Of a stretch of DNA of 64,000 nt, positions 33,987-44,005 are shown in pieces. Position numbers and translations under genes: made by a program. Source of the DNA: Trichoderma breve (Eukaryota; Ascomycota; Sordariomycetes; Hypocreales; Hypocreaceae); contig NC_079237.1 of assembly GCF_028502605.1 (NCBI RefSeq), forward strand, positions 434,001-498,000, read 5' to 3'. The notes under the pieces are model-generated. The model ran no database searches and was not told where the DNA came from. It saw only the letters and a list, made by a program, of their open reading frames with translations. Position 1 is the first letter of the stretch. Each line of letters starts with the position of its first letter.

Positions 33987-34774
33987 GTAGCGGACTGGTT
34001 GAGTTGAGCGACTGCAGTACGACTGAAATTTGGAAAATTGGAAAAGGGGAGACTGGCTACCTATGGACAAGGCCACACACAGTAATGCTGATTGATACAT
34101 GATGTCTGAATTCTCTTCTTCTGATGTATTTGTTTCTTATCTATAACAACGAACGAACACAACAACAAAAGGTGGAAAAGAGGGAGACGGCCTGTCTTGT
34201 CTCGTCTCATGCCTCTCGTATTATAGCAGCAGCGAAAGAAAACACGACGATGCCACTGCAGCCCTTCTTTGTGACTGATGATGATGCTGATGCCCTCGGT
34301 TGTATTATCTAATATTACGAAGCACAGTAATAAGAGAGTTCAAACCATTTGCATCCTTAGCTTCAGGAACCGGCCACCACGTGCGGCATTCTCTTGTCCC
34401 GCCATGCTGGTCTGGCTTGGAATTTGGACCCTTTTCCCGCCCCTCAACTCGTTTAATTGCATATCCCGCCTCTCCTCCAACCATTGATCTTCACCCCTGT
34501 CATCCCAGCAAATCGTGACCACGAGAAAGTCAGTCGTGCAGCAGCCGCTCCACCGCCTTGCCTCCCGCCAATTCGCCGGCCCAAAGATTCCCTCTCTCTG
34601 CATTGTGGACGAGCGACTTGGTGTTATTTCTTTCTCCTCATTTGTCTGGCGCTGCTGCTCTGTTCTGCGCTTCTTTGCAGCTGTTCTGAAGCTGAAGCTC
34701 ATAATCTCATCCCGCCAATATCAGTGATACCCCTCCCCCTCTCTCTCCCGCTCCAAGCTCCAAACCTCCCAACA
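33987..34774. other. intergenic region, 3' UTR of the RRM gene and promoter of the GMPPA-like gene
   Basis: Tandem-oriented genes. The right end has CCCCTCCCCCTCTCTCTCCCG (about 34731-34750), a CT-rich tract just before the ATG as expected for a fungal promoter. No gene is visible here. Confidence 0.5.
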
Positions 34775-36388
34775 ATGTCTCTCCACGTCCCCTTGCCGCA
34801 TCGTTCTGCCACTCCGGTGGGCGCTGCCACCAAGGCTGTGATCTTGGTAAAGAATAACCCTTTTTCTTTTTGTTTTCTTTTTCCAATTCCTATCCCTACT
34901 CCTGTCTAGATGCTCCTGTTTGTTGCGCTTCAATGAGCTCTGGACAGCTGGCTCTAAGCGCACACCGCCGTGCAACCTCACTATTTCGCATTACAAACAA
35001 CAACAGCTAACATATTCCCTTCTTTTTTTCTCCTGTCTAGGTCGGTGGTCCTTCTCGCGGCACTCGATTCCGCCCTTTGTCTCTCGACCTCCCCAAGCCG
35101 CTCTTCGACGTTGCTGGCCACCCCATCATCTGGCACTGCCTCGACGCCGTTGCGCGCGTCAAGCAGATCCAGGAGGTCTACATCATCGGCTACTACGATG
35201 AGTCTGTCTTCCGCGACTTCATCAAGGACTCGGCCCGGGAGTTCCCCGGCATCAACCTGCGATACCTGCGCGAGTACGAGGCCCTAGGCACCGCGGGCGG
35301 CCTGTACCACTTCCGCGATGCCATCCTAAAGGGCCGCCCCGAGCGCCTCTTCGTCCTCAACGCCGACGTGTGCTGCTCGTTCCCTCTCGAGGAGATGCTC
35401 AAGCTCTTCATGGAGCGAGATGCTGAGGCCGTCATCCTGGGCACCCGCGTCAGCAACGAGGCCGCCTCCAACTTTGGCTGCATCGTCTCCGACTCGCACA
35501 CCCGCCGCGTGCTGCACTACGTCGAGAAGCCCGAGTCGCACATCAGCAACCTCATCAACTGCGGCGTCTACCTCTTCTCCACCGACGCAATCTTCCCCTC
35601 CATCCGATCCGCCATCAAGCGCCGCACCGACCGGCCCCGCCTCGTCTCGTACCCGTCCTCGGACAACCTCGACCACTTCAGGATGCCCCGCGCCGTGGCC
35701 GACGACGACGACGACGAGGACAAGAAGGAGGTCATCCGCCTCGAGCAGGACATTCTCGGCGACATGGCCGACAGCAAGCAGTTCTACGTGTACGAGACCA
35801 AGGACTTTTGGCGCCAGATCAAGACGGCTGGCTCGGCCGTGCCCGCCAACGCCCTGTACCTGCAAAAGGCCTGGCAGACCGGCAGCGAGGAGCTTGCCCC
35901 CGCCAGCGCCAACATCGTTCCCCCCGTCTTCATCCACCCAACCGCCGACGTCCACCCCACGGCCAAGCTCGGCCCCAACGTCAGCATCGGACCCCGAGTC
36001 GTCGTCGGCGCCGGTGCCCGTGTCAAGGAGAGCATCGTGCTCGAGGACTCTGAGATTAAGCACGACGCCTGCGTGCTCTACTCCATCATCGGCTGGGGCA
36101 GCCGTGTCGGCGCCTGGGCTCGTGTCGAGGGTTCACCTACCCCTGCCGGCAGCCACTCCACCAGCATCATCAAGAACGGCGTCAAGGTCCAGAGCATCTC
36201 CATCCTGGGCAAGGACTGCGGTGTTGGCGACGAGGTCCGCGTGCAGAACTGCGTCTGCCTGCCATACAAGGAGCTGAAGCGGGTAAGTTTCTTTTTCTTC
36301 GAACCCCCTTTATCCCAACTCAGCGAGTGATTCATACTGACCCTCCTTTCCCCCTATTTAGGACGTCACCAACGAAGTCATCATGTAA
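34775..36388 (+). CDS. GDP-mannose pyrophosphorylase A-like protein
   Basis: Exons 34775-34846, 35041-36282 and 36362-36388 give 446 residues. The nucleotidyltransferase domain opens with KAVIL joined across intron 1 to VGGPSRGTRFRPLSLDLPKP, the signature loop of sugar-1-phosphate guanylyltransferases. It continues through EYEALGTAGGLYHFRD and LFVLNADVCCSF. The C-terminal third is a left-handed beta-helix of hexapeptide repeats (VFIHPTADVHPTAKLGPNVS, IGPRVVVGAGARV). An Asp-rich insert (DDDDDEDKKE) and overall length fit the GMPPA branch rather than the catalytic GMPPB/Psa1 branch. In animals GMPPA is a regulatory subunit that senses GDP-mannose; the fungal role is inferred. The last exon adds only DVTNEVIM. 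Confidence 0.9.
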
Positions 36389-37055
36389 AGAGCGTTTCCA
36401 AGAAGTTAGCGTGTGATAGACAACAGCAACAAGCATGTCTGCGATTGAATTTTTTTTCACGGGATATAAAAAAGGGGGTCGGGGGAAGGGGGACTTCTTA
36501 ACACCAAAGAAATAATCCAAAAAAAAAAAACAAAGTGATTCCCTAACTGTAATGATGTTATGCATTCTATTCCTAGGCCTCACGCAGGTGGGCAGGTGTT
36601 TGGGACAACGCCATAGAATATTAATGTTGAAGAGAGACCGGTGTTATTCGTATGATCGAGTATCGTTACAAGACATCACAAAATATGCTAAGGGGAGCGG
36701 TAATGGGGAGTGGAGTGCCTTAAGGTGAATTGGTGTTTTTCATTGCTGTTTCATATATGCATCATGTCGACCCAGGTACCATCCTCAACACTCGCCCCCA
36801 TGTACAAAAAAGGGGGTTGGGTATATTTGCAATCTAATGCATTTTTCAAATGTCCTCTTCTAAGATCCTCCATCGCTTCCATGTGCCAAGAGCGGCCTGC
36901 TTTTCAAAGCCTCAAATGATCCCCTTCTATATGCACCATATCCGTAGCCTAATTCCTGCTTAATACACCCAAAAAAGAGAAGAAAGAAAAGTATGTCACT
37001 AGCCCAAAAAAACAAGAAATATTCGTTGTGAAGAACAGCCAAATTGTCGGATACA
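36389..37055. other. convergent intergenic region
   Basis: 3' ends of the GMPPA-like gene and the nucleotide-sugar transporter gene, with T-runs and A-runs near 36450-36535. No gene is visible in it. Confidence 0.5.
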
Positions 37056-38640
37056 TCACAGCTCCTTTTGCGAAGCCAGACGACTCGCCGGCCGGGCAAA
37101 CATAGGACTACTGGGCCTGCTGGACGTCGAACCCAAGCCCTTGACATCAAACGGCTCGACGGATTTAAAGTGTTTCGAGGGCCCCAAGCGGGGTGTGCCC
37201 ACCGGTGTTAGAAGGCGTTCGATGGCGGGCTTCTCAAAGGTTGCGACGCGGATCGCGGGCGGGCGGTTTCGAGCGAATTTCTCCTCTGATACGCTATACA
37301 AGTACGTTGCGAGCAGCACAAGCATCGTGCCCAGAAGAAACTGCAAAATTCATTCTTTGTTAGCAAAACTTGTAATCCAACCTCGGGATTCGAAGGGGGG
37401 CAAACGTACCGTGAGTGTCACTTTGAATTCAAAGACCCACACGCTGACGAGAAAGCTCAGTATAATGCTAATACTCGTCGCAAAATTCTTGATAATGTTG
37501 TCGGCATCGCGAATGACCAGGCTGGCCAGCAAGCCTCCAGCCGCCTGCAACACGACCGTCGCCCACACAACCGCATTGTAGCCCTCGAAAAAGCCATGCT
37601 CGCGAATCCCAGCGCCGTCCTGCCACATGACACCGCCAATAAGAGCAGCAATCATGGAATAGAAGCTCAGCTGTAGATTGCGCACCCACACGCTAGCTTG
37701 AGAGGGACTCTCCTTGAGCAGCTTCTCGAAATAGACGCCCGTAAGCCCAGAAACCGCCGCCGCGACGAGAACTGCAGTCACGCCGAGGGAGTAGTTCATG
37801 GAGGGCTCGACGGGGTGAAGATCGTTATCGATGCCTTGGTAAGTGGCAGAGCGGCGAGTGAGATGCGCTGCTGCGTCGTCGACGACGGCGTGGCCCAGCT
37901 CATGGCCAGATCGAGGGAAGAAGTGGTCCGGCATGCCGTGAAGTAGGGGGCTGGAGCTGGAGGCACTGCCAATGGCGGTCGATCCAGGTAGAGAGACGAT
38001 GGAGACGCCGAGTGTAAGGACAACAAGCGAGAGCCAGCGCTTGAGGCCGAGGGGGCGGCTCAGTAGATAGACGCTGAATAGCGCCGTTGTAAGGATCTGT
38101 GGTTAGTTGGGTCAGTATTCAGCATTCAGCATGGCAAAGCGCCACCATTCTCACCTTGAGCTGGTACAGAACCTGAAAATGCACAGCATCCAGGTTCTCA
38201 ATGGCCACATACTGCAGGATATTCTGCAGCGTGTAAAACACGCCCGGCACAATCAGCTTCCACCCATCGCCCGCAAACATGGCATTGTAGATCTGCTCAA
38301 ACAGCACCGTGGCAGGCGTGCTGGGCGCCAGCGTCTTGGAGCCTTCGTACAAGGCCAGCGTCAGGGAAACGGCAAGCTTGATGAGTTCGTGGAGGAAGAC
38401 GGCGGTCGAGGGAAAGTATCGGTGGTCGCCCGGAGGGGGCATGATGCGCGAGTAGTGCATGATGAGGATAAAGGCCGAGTTTTGGACAGTCAGCTAGTGA
38501 GAGAGTGTCAGTCAGCATCATAAGGTCTTCAAAGGAACATGGAAAGCAAAGAGAAGGGGAATTCGCACCAGGATCAGCGAGATTGGCTTGCCAGAGCTGC
38601 CAGCTCTGATTGCTGAGCCTCCGCCGTCGAGCACCGCCAT
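37056..38640 (-). CDS. UDP-galactose/CMP-sialic-acid-type nucleotide-sugar transporter (SLC35A family)
   Basis: Four exons, 38569-38640, 38155-38493, 37410-38096 and 37056-37340, all phase 0, giving 460 residues. Family features in order: SLIL joined to LTVQNSAFILIMHYSR in the first helix, STAVFLHELIKLAVSL, then VPGVFYTLQNILQYVAIENL followed by VHFQVLYQLKILTTALFS, and a C-terminal QAAGGLLASLVIRDADNIIK. About ten membrane segments are expected. A luminal/cytosolic loop of about 60 residues sits mid-protein (near SSSSPLLHGMPDHFFPRS), and a long Ser/Pro/Arg-rich cytosolic tail follows. It should import a nucleotide sugar into the Golgi. UDP-galactose is the best guess from the family; substrate is not decidable by reading. 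Confidence 0.9.
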
Positions 38641-39931
38641 GGCGGGCAGAGTCGCAACTGCAATGTTTGTCTGTTTGTCTGTGTGTGTGTGTGTGACTGT
38701 ATTGTGTCGATGCGACGGATCAATTGCTTCCAGAAGGTTAGCCTGAGCGAAGCCTATGTAGGAGCTGTCTGTTGAGAAGCTTTGAGAGCAGCTAATTGTG
38801 TAGTGTTGAAGATGTCAGAAGACGGGAGGTTGGAATGGAAAGCTGGTAGAGGTTCCGGTAGAGCTGGTTAGCGGTGGTTTGTTTCGGCCAGTGGCCACGC
38901 GACACCCCTCTCAGCCCTCTATGACGCTGGGCTGCTAAAAGTGACGGGAAGCTCAGCTCAGCTCAGCTCAGCTCAGCTAATGAAATCTTAGTATTCAGTA
39001 CTGTAGTGTACTGTAGATGCTCAGATCTAGACAGAAGATGCCCAAAAAGAAAGGGTTCAAGAAAACATTCAATTGTGATTTTTCTCATGACATCGTCTCT
39101 TCTCCACGTGCGATCCGTCCACCGATCCATGACTCAATGCAACACAAACCGCATCAACGATCCATTCCCTCCCCCGCCCCTGAAATGGCCCCTCAAGCCC
39201 CTGTACAGCTTACAGCTCACAGCTCCAAAGCCCCCAGAGCACCCCCCAAAGCCCACTAAAAAACCAGCGCAAGTCAGTGGCTCCAACGGGGCCGAATTGC
39301 CACCTCGATGCGGATCGGCGGGGCCCAAAAGGCTTGAATGTTGATCCATTGGGGTCTTTGGTCCCCTCTTTTTGCCGCCTGGCCTTGTTTAGTGAAAGTG
39401 GTTTGGATGGATGGAGCTTGAGCATCATTTTCTTGGCCGTCTTGATGCCCAACCAGGGGCAGCTAAGGAAATAATACGAGCAGGTGCTATAAGATCTGAT
39501 GCAGCGATTATGGGCTGCATTGCCAGCGTATCAGACAGACATGCAGCGTTAATGCCCGCCTACATGTATATGCTGAGACACCAGGGGAAGGGGAAGGTAA
39601 GTTGGTAAGGTAGAATAATGGAAACGAACAGAAAGACAAGAATGATTCCCCGGAATAAAGAGCACATGCAGATTGCAATTGAACTGAAATGAATCTCTGG
39701 GTATATTCTCCGCACCTATCATGTCTTGACAGCATCACGCAACGCACCTAGATACAGACCACCCAGTTTCGTCCGAAAAAGAAGAAAAAAGTTTGACCTT
39801 ACAATCCTCACTCCAAATCCCCTGTTCTCATGCCTTATGACCAAGTTCCCATACGCAATTCCCTAGCCGTGACCCAATTGTTTCATCACCTTTGCCATAG
39901 CTCTCGTCCAAGAAGAAAAGAATGCAAAAGA
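38641..39931. other. intergenic region, promoter of the transporter gene and 3' side of the GT15 gene
   Basis: Contains TGTGTGTGTGTGTG near 38677-38692 and (GCTCA)n at 38951-38978. The stretch 39006-39350 is open on both strands, but with no protein-like pattern. Confidence 0.5.
38951..38978. repeat. (GCTCA)n short tandem repeat
   Basis: Five uninterrupted GCTCA units plus a partial sixth, about 310 bp upstream of the transporter gene start. Confidence 0.95.
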
Positions 39932-41454
39932 CTAGCCAGTCGACTTTTTGGAGCCCAGTGAAAAATTCCTCTCGTCAATCACCGTGTTGCCAGACTGCAA
40001 GCCAGGGATAGCATCCTGTCTACTGAGATCTTGAGCCATGAGGTTCCAGAGCACAAAGTACTCGGCCATGCTCTCGTGAGGGTTCCTCTCTTGTTCCCGG
40101 ATGCTATCCCGACTCTGCGGTCCAACCATCCGGTTCCGCCCTCTGAGATTGAACCCCAACTTGTGCTCAAACACTTTCAGTTTCGGCTTTTGCGTGTGTT
40201 CGGGAGGACTCGGCCGGTATGCATGCCGCGCATCCCTTTTGCGATAGTTCCAAACGCTCTTCTGGGGAAGAAACATGCTGGCACTGATGGTGGGCACGGC
40301 CATGTCTCGCAGCGGTTGGCTGGTAAGGTCGCCAGCGGCATCCAGGTGATTAAACAAATCTTGGTGGCTTTGGCTTCGAAAGAATGATAGAGACCCAATG
40401 TCAAACGTCGGTGACATTCCTTCCAGCCCCGTCTTGCACATGTTGCCCAACTAGGACGCAAATGCTTCGGCAGGGGATCCCACTTCATCGGCGTCACTAT
40501 CGTAGTTCTTGTCCTGTTGCCCGTCAGCAATACCGTAGTCGGGACGACTGAGACTGCCCTGCATCATCAAGCTGATCAAGTCAGCCCACCAGTTGCCAAT
40601 ACGATGGCGGCCCCCAGACTCGTTGCCCCGAATATTCGCAGCAGTCGACCCATCGTTGTAGTCCAAGAGCCACGACAAATCCGCGTCTGCGTGCAGCAAA
40701 TCTGGGTGTTTGTCGATGAAGGAAATCACTGGCCGTGAATGAGTCCGTATCTCGTCCTTGTCCAGCAAGGCCTCGTTAAAGCCGTAAGCAATCTCGTGGT
40801 CTCGCATAAAGCGGAACACGTCAAACGTAATGTCGTGGGTAAACTGAGCCTGTGTGCGCCCGTTCATAAGCATGAAGAAGACAAGTCGTTCATAGATGAT
40901 GGCAGGTCATGGACCGCATGACTTACGCCTGGCTCAATTCTCCAAATCCAGTCGTAATCTCTCAACCGATTTTCACTGGCAAATGGTCCCGAGTTCCAGC
41001 GAGATATCTGGTCAAGGGACTGCACCTGTCGGCCAATTTCGGAGACATACTGGCCACCAGTCTGAGCCGGCGATAGCGTGTTGAATGCCGCTGGCTGTTT
41101 TGGAGATGCCAATCTATCTTCGGAAATGACTTCGTAGAAGCAAACGGCACCGGTTGCATTCGAAGTCTGCTGCCTGAACTCTTCGCTCAGGGGCTGGGTG
41201 CTGAAGAAGATCCAGTGGTATTGGTATCGGTGATTGAAAGTCTCTTCCAGTTGGGAGATGGAAGAAAGGAGCGCAGACAGATCGTTCTCATGGGCGAGGG
41301 AGACGAAAGCTGCTCTGGGTTTTTGATCAGTAGCGGAAGAGATGGCGAGGCCATGCACGAACGATGACATCTGGACCAAGAGAAAGATCCAAGCCAGGGT
41401 AATTGGCATGTACCAACAGGGCGACGAGGCAGTCGTAGTGCGTTTCTTGGCCAT
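39932..41454 (-). CDS. divergent GT15 (KTR/KRE2-type) mannosyltransferase with an in-frame TAG
   Basis: The start is chosen at ATG 41454, which gives a short cytosolic end and a signal anchor (MPITLAWIFLLVQMSSFVHG). Exon 1 is 40927-41454; exon 2 starts at 40849. Family landmarks are RAAFVSLAHENDLSALLSSI, FNHRYQYHWIFFS, YDWIWRIEPG then AQFTHDITFDVFRFMRDHEI, FDIGSLSFFRSQSHQDLFNH and SASMFLPQKSVW. Yeast-type enzymes read EPD and FEI where this one reads EPG and FDI. TAG 40451-40453 interrupts the frame between AEAFAS and LGNMCKTG, and both sides are in the same frame. Only a 33-nt intron (GTGGGA...CCTAG) would remove it, shorter than fungal introns normally are. Either a nonsense mutation or an unusual intron is present. 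If functional, it would extend mannans in the Golgi. Confidence 0.7.
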
Positions 41455-42000
41455 GCTGAGTCGTGCGGCCAATAAGAGGGAGGAGATATGGCAGCTTGAA
41501 AGTCGAAATGGAACTTGGCAAGTTGGTTGTCTGGCTCGATGCAGGGTTGTGATGAAAGAGAAGAGAAGGGTAAACAGGAACACAAGGTTGGTAGAAATGA
41601 AAGAAATCAGAAAAAGAGTAGAAAAATCCTCAGGTGACAGAAATTCAAGAAGTGAGCTGAGGAACGAAAAGAAGAATGGCGAAGAGAAAGTGAACGACAG
41701 TTGATCAGGTGGCAATCCAAGGAGCAGGAGGTCGAATCTGAAACAATGATTGAGAAAAGTTGAAGAAAGGTGGAAGAAGAGAAGAAGAGAAAGAAGAAGA
41801 AAGTTGAGAGGAGATGGCAGAAAAGAACGGTGAAGGGCACGTAGCTGGTGAGGTGCAAAGGCAGCAGGAGGAGTGCTGGCAGTTGGCAGAGGAGTGGCCA
41901 GTACAATTGACCCTGAAAGTCATTTTACAGGCCTCCAAGAGAGAAGATTATAGCACCATTCTATTGCTGTTTTATTTCCGCTATTTTTTGTGCAAGACTT

Positions 42001-42038
<38 letters not shown>

Positions 42039-42790
42039 ATATAGCTGTTGCTCTCTTGGTAATTGATGGCTCTCATCATCAGGAGGAGTAGAGACGACGG
42101 TACCTATGGATGCCAAGAAATTGCTACGGATAAGGAACATTGAGCCCATTAATAGATCTCTTGGCACTAACGTATTCATTCGCAGCATACAGGAAACCGC
42201 CAGCATCTCTAGATATACCAACCTCTACCCAAACCACGATTGCATTTACTCTGCTCTCCTGCTACAAATCTCACTACAGTACAATTTCCGTTACTAGCCG
42301 CCGGGTTCATTGGGCAGAGCCGGAACAAGTTTAATGCGGCCGGTCCCAAGATCGTGAGATGCGGGCAAGGATCTTTTTGAGATGTGCATCGGAAAGATTT
42401 CGAGCTATGACATCATGCAGCGGTCCCCTAGAAAATGAATAGGGTCCCGTCCCCATTGAGGATCATCACGATGGTCTACCTATGGGCAAGCTATGGGGTC
42501 ATTCTCCTCATTCAACTACTGCCCAATAGGTTGATACAAAATAGTAAGCAAGAAGTTGGTTTACATACTGTATTCTTCTTCCCAGTGCAGGCCAAGCACG
42601 CACTGCCATGTGTCGCATCACCATGAGATAATGCACCAGGATAATGCACCAGCGAAAAACAACAGCTTCATCATCATGACTCGTGAGTATACATTACAGT
42701 AACGCTAGTAATACCAAGATACGTAAAAATAACATCGCTTTTGTCTAAATCATGCAAGTGATTATTTTTCCTCATCCAAATCAAGATTCC
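41455..42790. promoter_or_regulatory. upstream region of the GT15 gene and 3' side of the NACHT_N gene
   Basis: Pyrimidine/purine-biased DNA (41640-41900), the T9A30 run at 41999-42037 and an AT-richer stretch to 42790. No supported gene was found. Confidence 0.5.
41999..42037. repeat. T9A30 homopolymer junction
   Basis: Nine T (41999-42007) followed directly by thirty A (42008-42037). This is the longest homopolymer in the window; length may be affected by sequencing. Confidence 0.9.
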
Positions 42791-43915
42791 TCACACCCTC
42801 ACCGTCGACGGCTTCATTCCCGGCATGCCGTCTGCCGAGTGGCTCGCGTCCAGCGGAAAGGGCGCACTCGAACTCGATCCATCAGCAGCAAACGGACACG
42901 GCCCCTCGTCCTTTGCGTCCAGCTTCAGATCCTCGTTATATCGCCGGATGGTCTCTGCAACTCTCCTGTCGATGTAGGTCACAATCAGATTACCGATTTC
43001 GACGTCGAGCTCCTCAATCTCGCGCACCATAGCTCCCAACTTGTGCCACCCGACAACGTTTTTCGCGGCATTGTTCCAGCTGCTGGCCGCTGCGCATACG
43101 CAATTCATTTCGAATTCGAGGACCTTGCGGTATAATTTGAGTAGTCGCTCTCTTGTTCGGTCGCGCTGCTCGAGAAAGTCGGCATCGCTCTTCCATGCGC
43201 TAGCCATAATCAGTTCTGATAGGTGCATGTACCATGGGATGCGTCCAAGAACATGCAAGGCACCGCGCTTCATATCTTCAATTGCTATTGTCGCACCAAG
43301 AAGAAGCTACCAATGAGAATAATTGATTAGCCAACCGTTCAGACTAGTAGATAGGTAACAGGGTAATCCTACCGGTGTCAGTATGCAGATGCCTGACCAG
43401 GCCACTGCGGTAGATGGATAGTCTGCCCATACAGACTTGATGATCTTCCTGGAAGCCCGAATCAAGGCCTTGGCCTGGTCGTCTGCTTGAGATTTGGTCC
43501 GGCACTTTTTCAAGCCCGCTTCGGTGATGGTGATCAAAGTTCTTAACCTGTCGTCATCGGATCGTGGGAGGGACTGGTTGATTCCGCCAATGGACTGGCC
43601 ATGTGGCAGTTCCTGGCATAAGATCGACTCGTAGACAGTCACCAGGCCAGCTGTACTTAGACCATCGCGGAGGGAGTTGTAAGCTGAATTCCAGAGTTCG
43701 AGGGAGATGCCTGTGTCCCGGCCATACGGCTTTGGGGCGGAGAAACTGGAGTTTGCCGAGGCTGGTACTTTGTAGGAACCCAGCCATTTAGGTGTCGCGA
43801 TGCCACTGTCGGCATCAGAGTCGTCTGGGCTCGTATCGTGAGGATTGGAGTGATGGAGCAGCCGGCTAACCAGCTTCTTGATGCGGCCGCTCTGGGGGTC
43901 GTGAGATTTTGTCAT
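42791..43915 (-). CDS. stand-alone NACHT_N (NWD-type NLR N-terminal) domain protein
   Basis: Exons 43373-43915 and 42791-43306, 66-nt intron (GTAGGA...GGTAG), phase 0, 352 residues. An in-frame ATG at 44005 would add 30. Residues about 60-320 read as the N-terminal domain of fungal NWD NACHT NTPases: LELWNSAYNSLRDGL, LVTVYESILCQELP, then ALIRASRKIIKSVWADYPST followed by AVAWSGICILTPLLL, WYMHLSELIM, and the closing helix VGWHKLGAMVREIEELDVEI. In full-length NLRs a NACHT ATPase and WD/TPR repeats follow. Here the protein stops after a short Ser/Ala/Pro tail; no P-loop is present and none is visible nearby. It may be an NLR fragment gene, a signalling partner or a decoy. The basic N-terminus (GRIKKLVSRLLHHSN) is of unknown use. 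Confidence 0.78.
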
Positions 43916-44005
43916 TTTGCGGGAACTGGTGGGGGTATCGATGGAGGAGAAAAAAAAGTTTTTTGTTTCAAAGAGACAAGTGCAGGCTGGGTTACTAATA
44001 TTCAT

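Noticed and set aside
35420..36277. 285-codon Ser/Thr/Pro-rich frame on the plus strand
   Set aside because: Out-of-frame shadow of the GMPPA-like gene caused by its GC-rich third positions.
42435..42626. 63-codon plus-strand frame with a hydrophobic stretch
   Set aside because: Hydrophobicity is compatible with chance in T-rich DNA; no signal-peptide cleavage pattern or conserved residues.
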